From contig CAYREV010000076.1 of assembly GCA_964423345.1 (NCBI GenBank), positions 1 to 5,258 of the forward strand: a stretch of DNA of 5,258 bases. The letters run 5' to 3'. Position numbers and translations under genes: made by a program. Source of the DNA: CAYREV01 sp964423345 (lineage in GTDB: Bacteria > Bacteroidota > Rhodothermia > Balneolales > Balneolaceae). Below the pieces are notes generated by a model, which searched no databases, had not been told where the DNA came from, and saw nothing but the letters and a program-made list of their open reading frames with translations. This document shows positions 5,144 through 5,258 of the stretch, piece after piece (the first letter of the stretch is position 1; every line of letters starts with the position of its first letter).

Positions 5144-5258
5144 ATGAAGGCGAACCGACAAGCGAAGAAGACCCGTCACCGCAACGACCGCGGTGAGGTA
5201 GGGATCGGTACGATGATCGTGTTCATCGCTGCCGTCATCGTCGCGGCTGTCGCCGCGG
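5144..5258 (+). CDS. flaB: Archaellin (archaeal flagellin) 2, N-terminal fragment
   Basis: The gene runs off the right edge after 38 codons. A basic leader (MKANRQAKKTRHRNDRG) is followed by EVGIGTMIVFIAAVIVAAVA, so signal peptidase FlaK/PibD should cut after G17. From the cleavage site onward the visible mature sequence is identical in amino acids to archaellin 1, and the DNA is identical in 57 of 64 positions, with only synonymous changes. The leader differs in sequence and is one residue longer, and it has the canonical glycine at -1 where archaellin 1 has alanine. It has its own TATA box and ribosome binding site. Multiple archaellins are common in archaea and may be major and minor subunits of one filament; which is which cannot be told here. 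Confidence 0.93.
   Translation, partial: MKANRQAKKTRHRNDRGEVGIGTMIVFIAAVIVAAVAA
5195..5258 (+). repeat. Archaellin N-terminal repeat, copy 2 (partner at 4304-4367)
   Basis: This is the second copy of the repeated archaellin segment. It continues to the window edge, so the real length of similarity is unknown. Confidence 0.85.

Overview
The window looks like chromosomal DNA of a GC-rich archaeon. The clearest evidence is two tandem archaellin (archaeal flagellin) genes with class III signal peptides on the right. A TATA box stands upstream of the second one, and one mapped ribosome binding site is of the GGTGA type. Archaellins place it in Archaea, most likely among the Euryarchaeota or Thermoplasmatota in the broad sense. 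The sequence alone does not fix the lineage.

Left part (1-2850): all genes read on the minus strand. In transcription order they are two paralogous lipoproteins of unknown function (2272-2850 and 1600-2205), an A-type iron-sulfur cluster protein (1175-1534), an UppP/BacA-type polyprenyl-diphosphate phosphatase (221-1054), and the first 30 codons of a crotonase-family enzyme (1-91) that runs off the left edge. Gaps of about 65 to 130 bases separate them, so they are co-directional but not tightly packed and may have separate promoters.

Middle (2851-4101): a 99-base divergent spacer separates the lipoproteins from a plus-strand FAD-dependent amine/amino-acid oxidoreductase of the DAO family.

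Right part (4102-5258): archaellin 1 is complete. Behind its stop codon lies a short perfect hairpin followed by a 30-base pure pyrimidine tract, then a larger imperfect hairpin. Archaellin 2 follows with its own strong TATA box and ribosome binding site, and is cut by the right edge. The start of an archaellum locus probably continues to the right.

How they may work together: archaellin 1 carries four N-glycosylation sequons. The UppP homologue could recycle the polyprenyl carrier used for surface glycans, but this link is inference. The iron-sulfur, crotonase and oxidoreductase genes look like ordinary metabolism. The least explained part is the lipoprotein pair, in which each protein ends on a conserved terminal cysteine. 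No CRISPR array, insertion sequence, tRNA or rRNA was seen.
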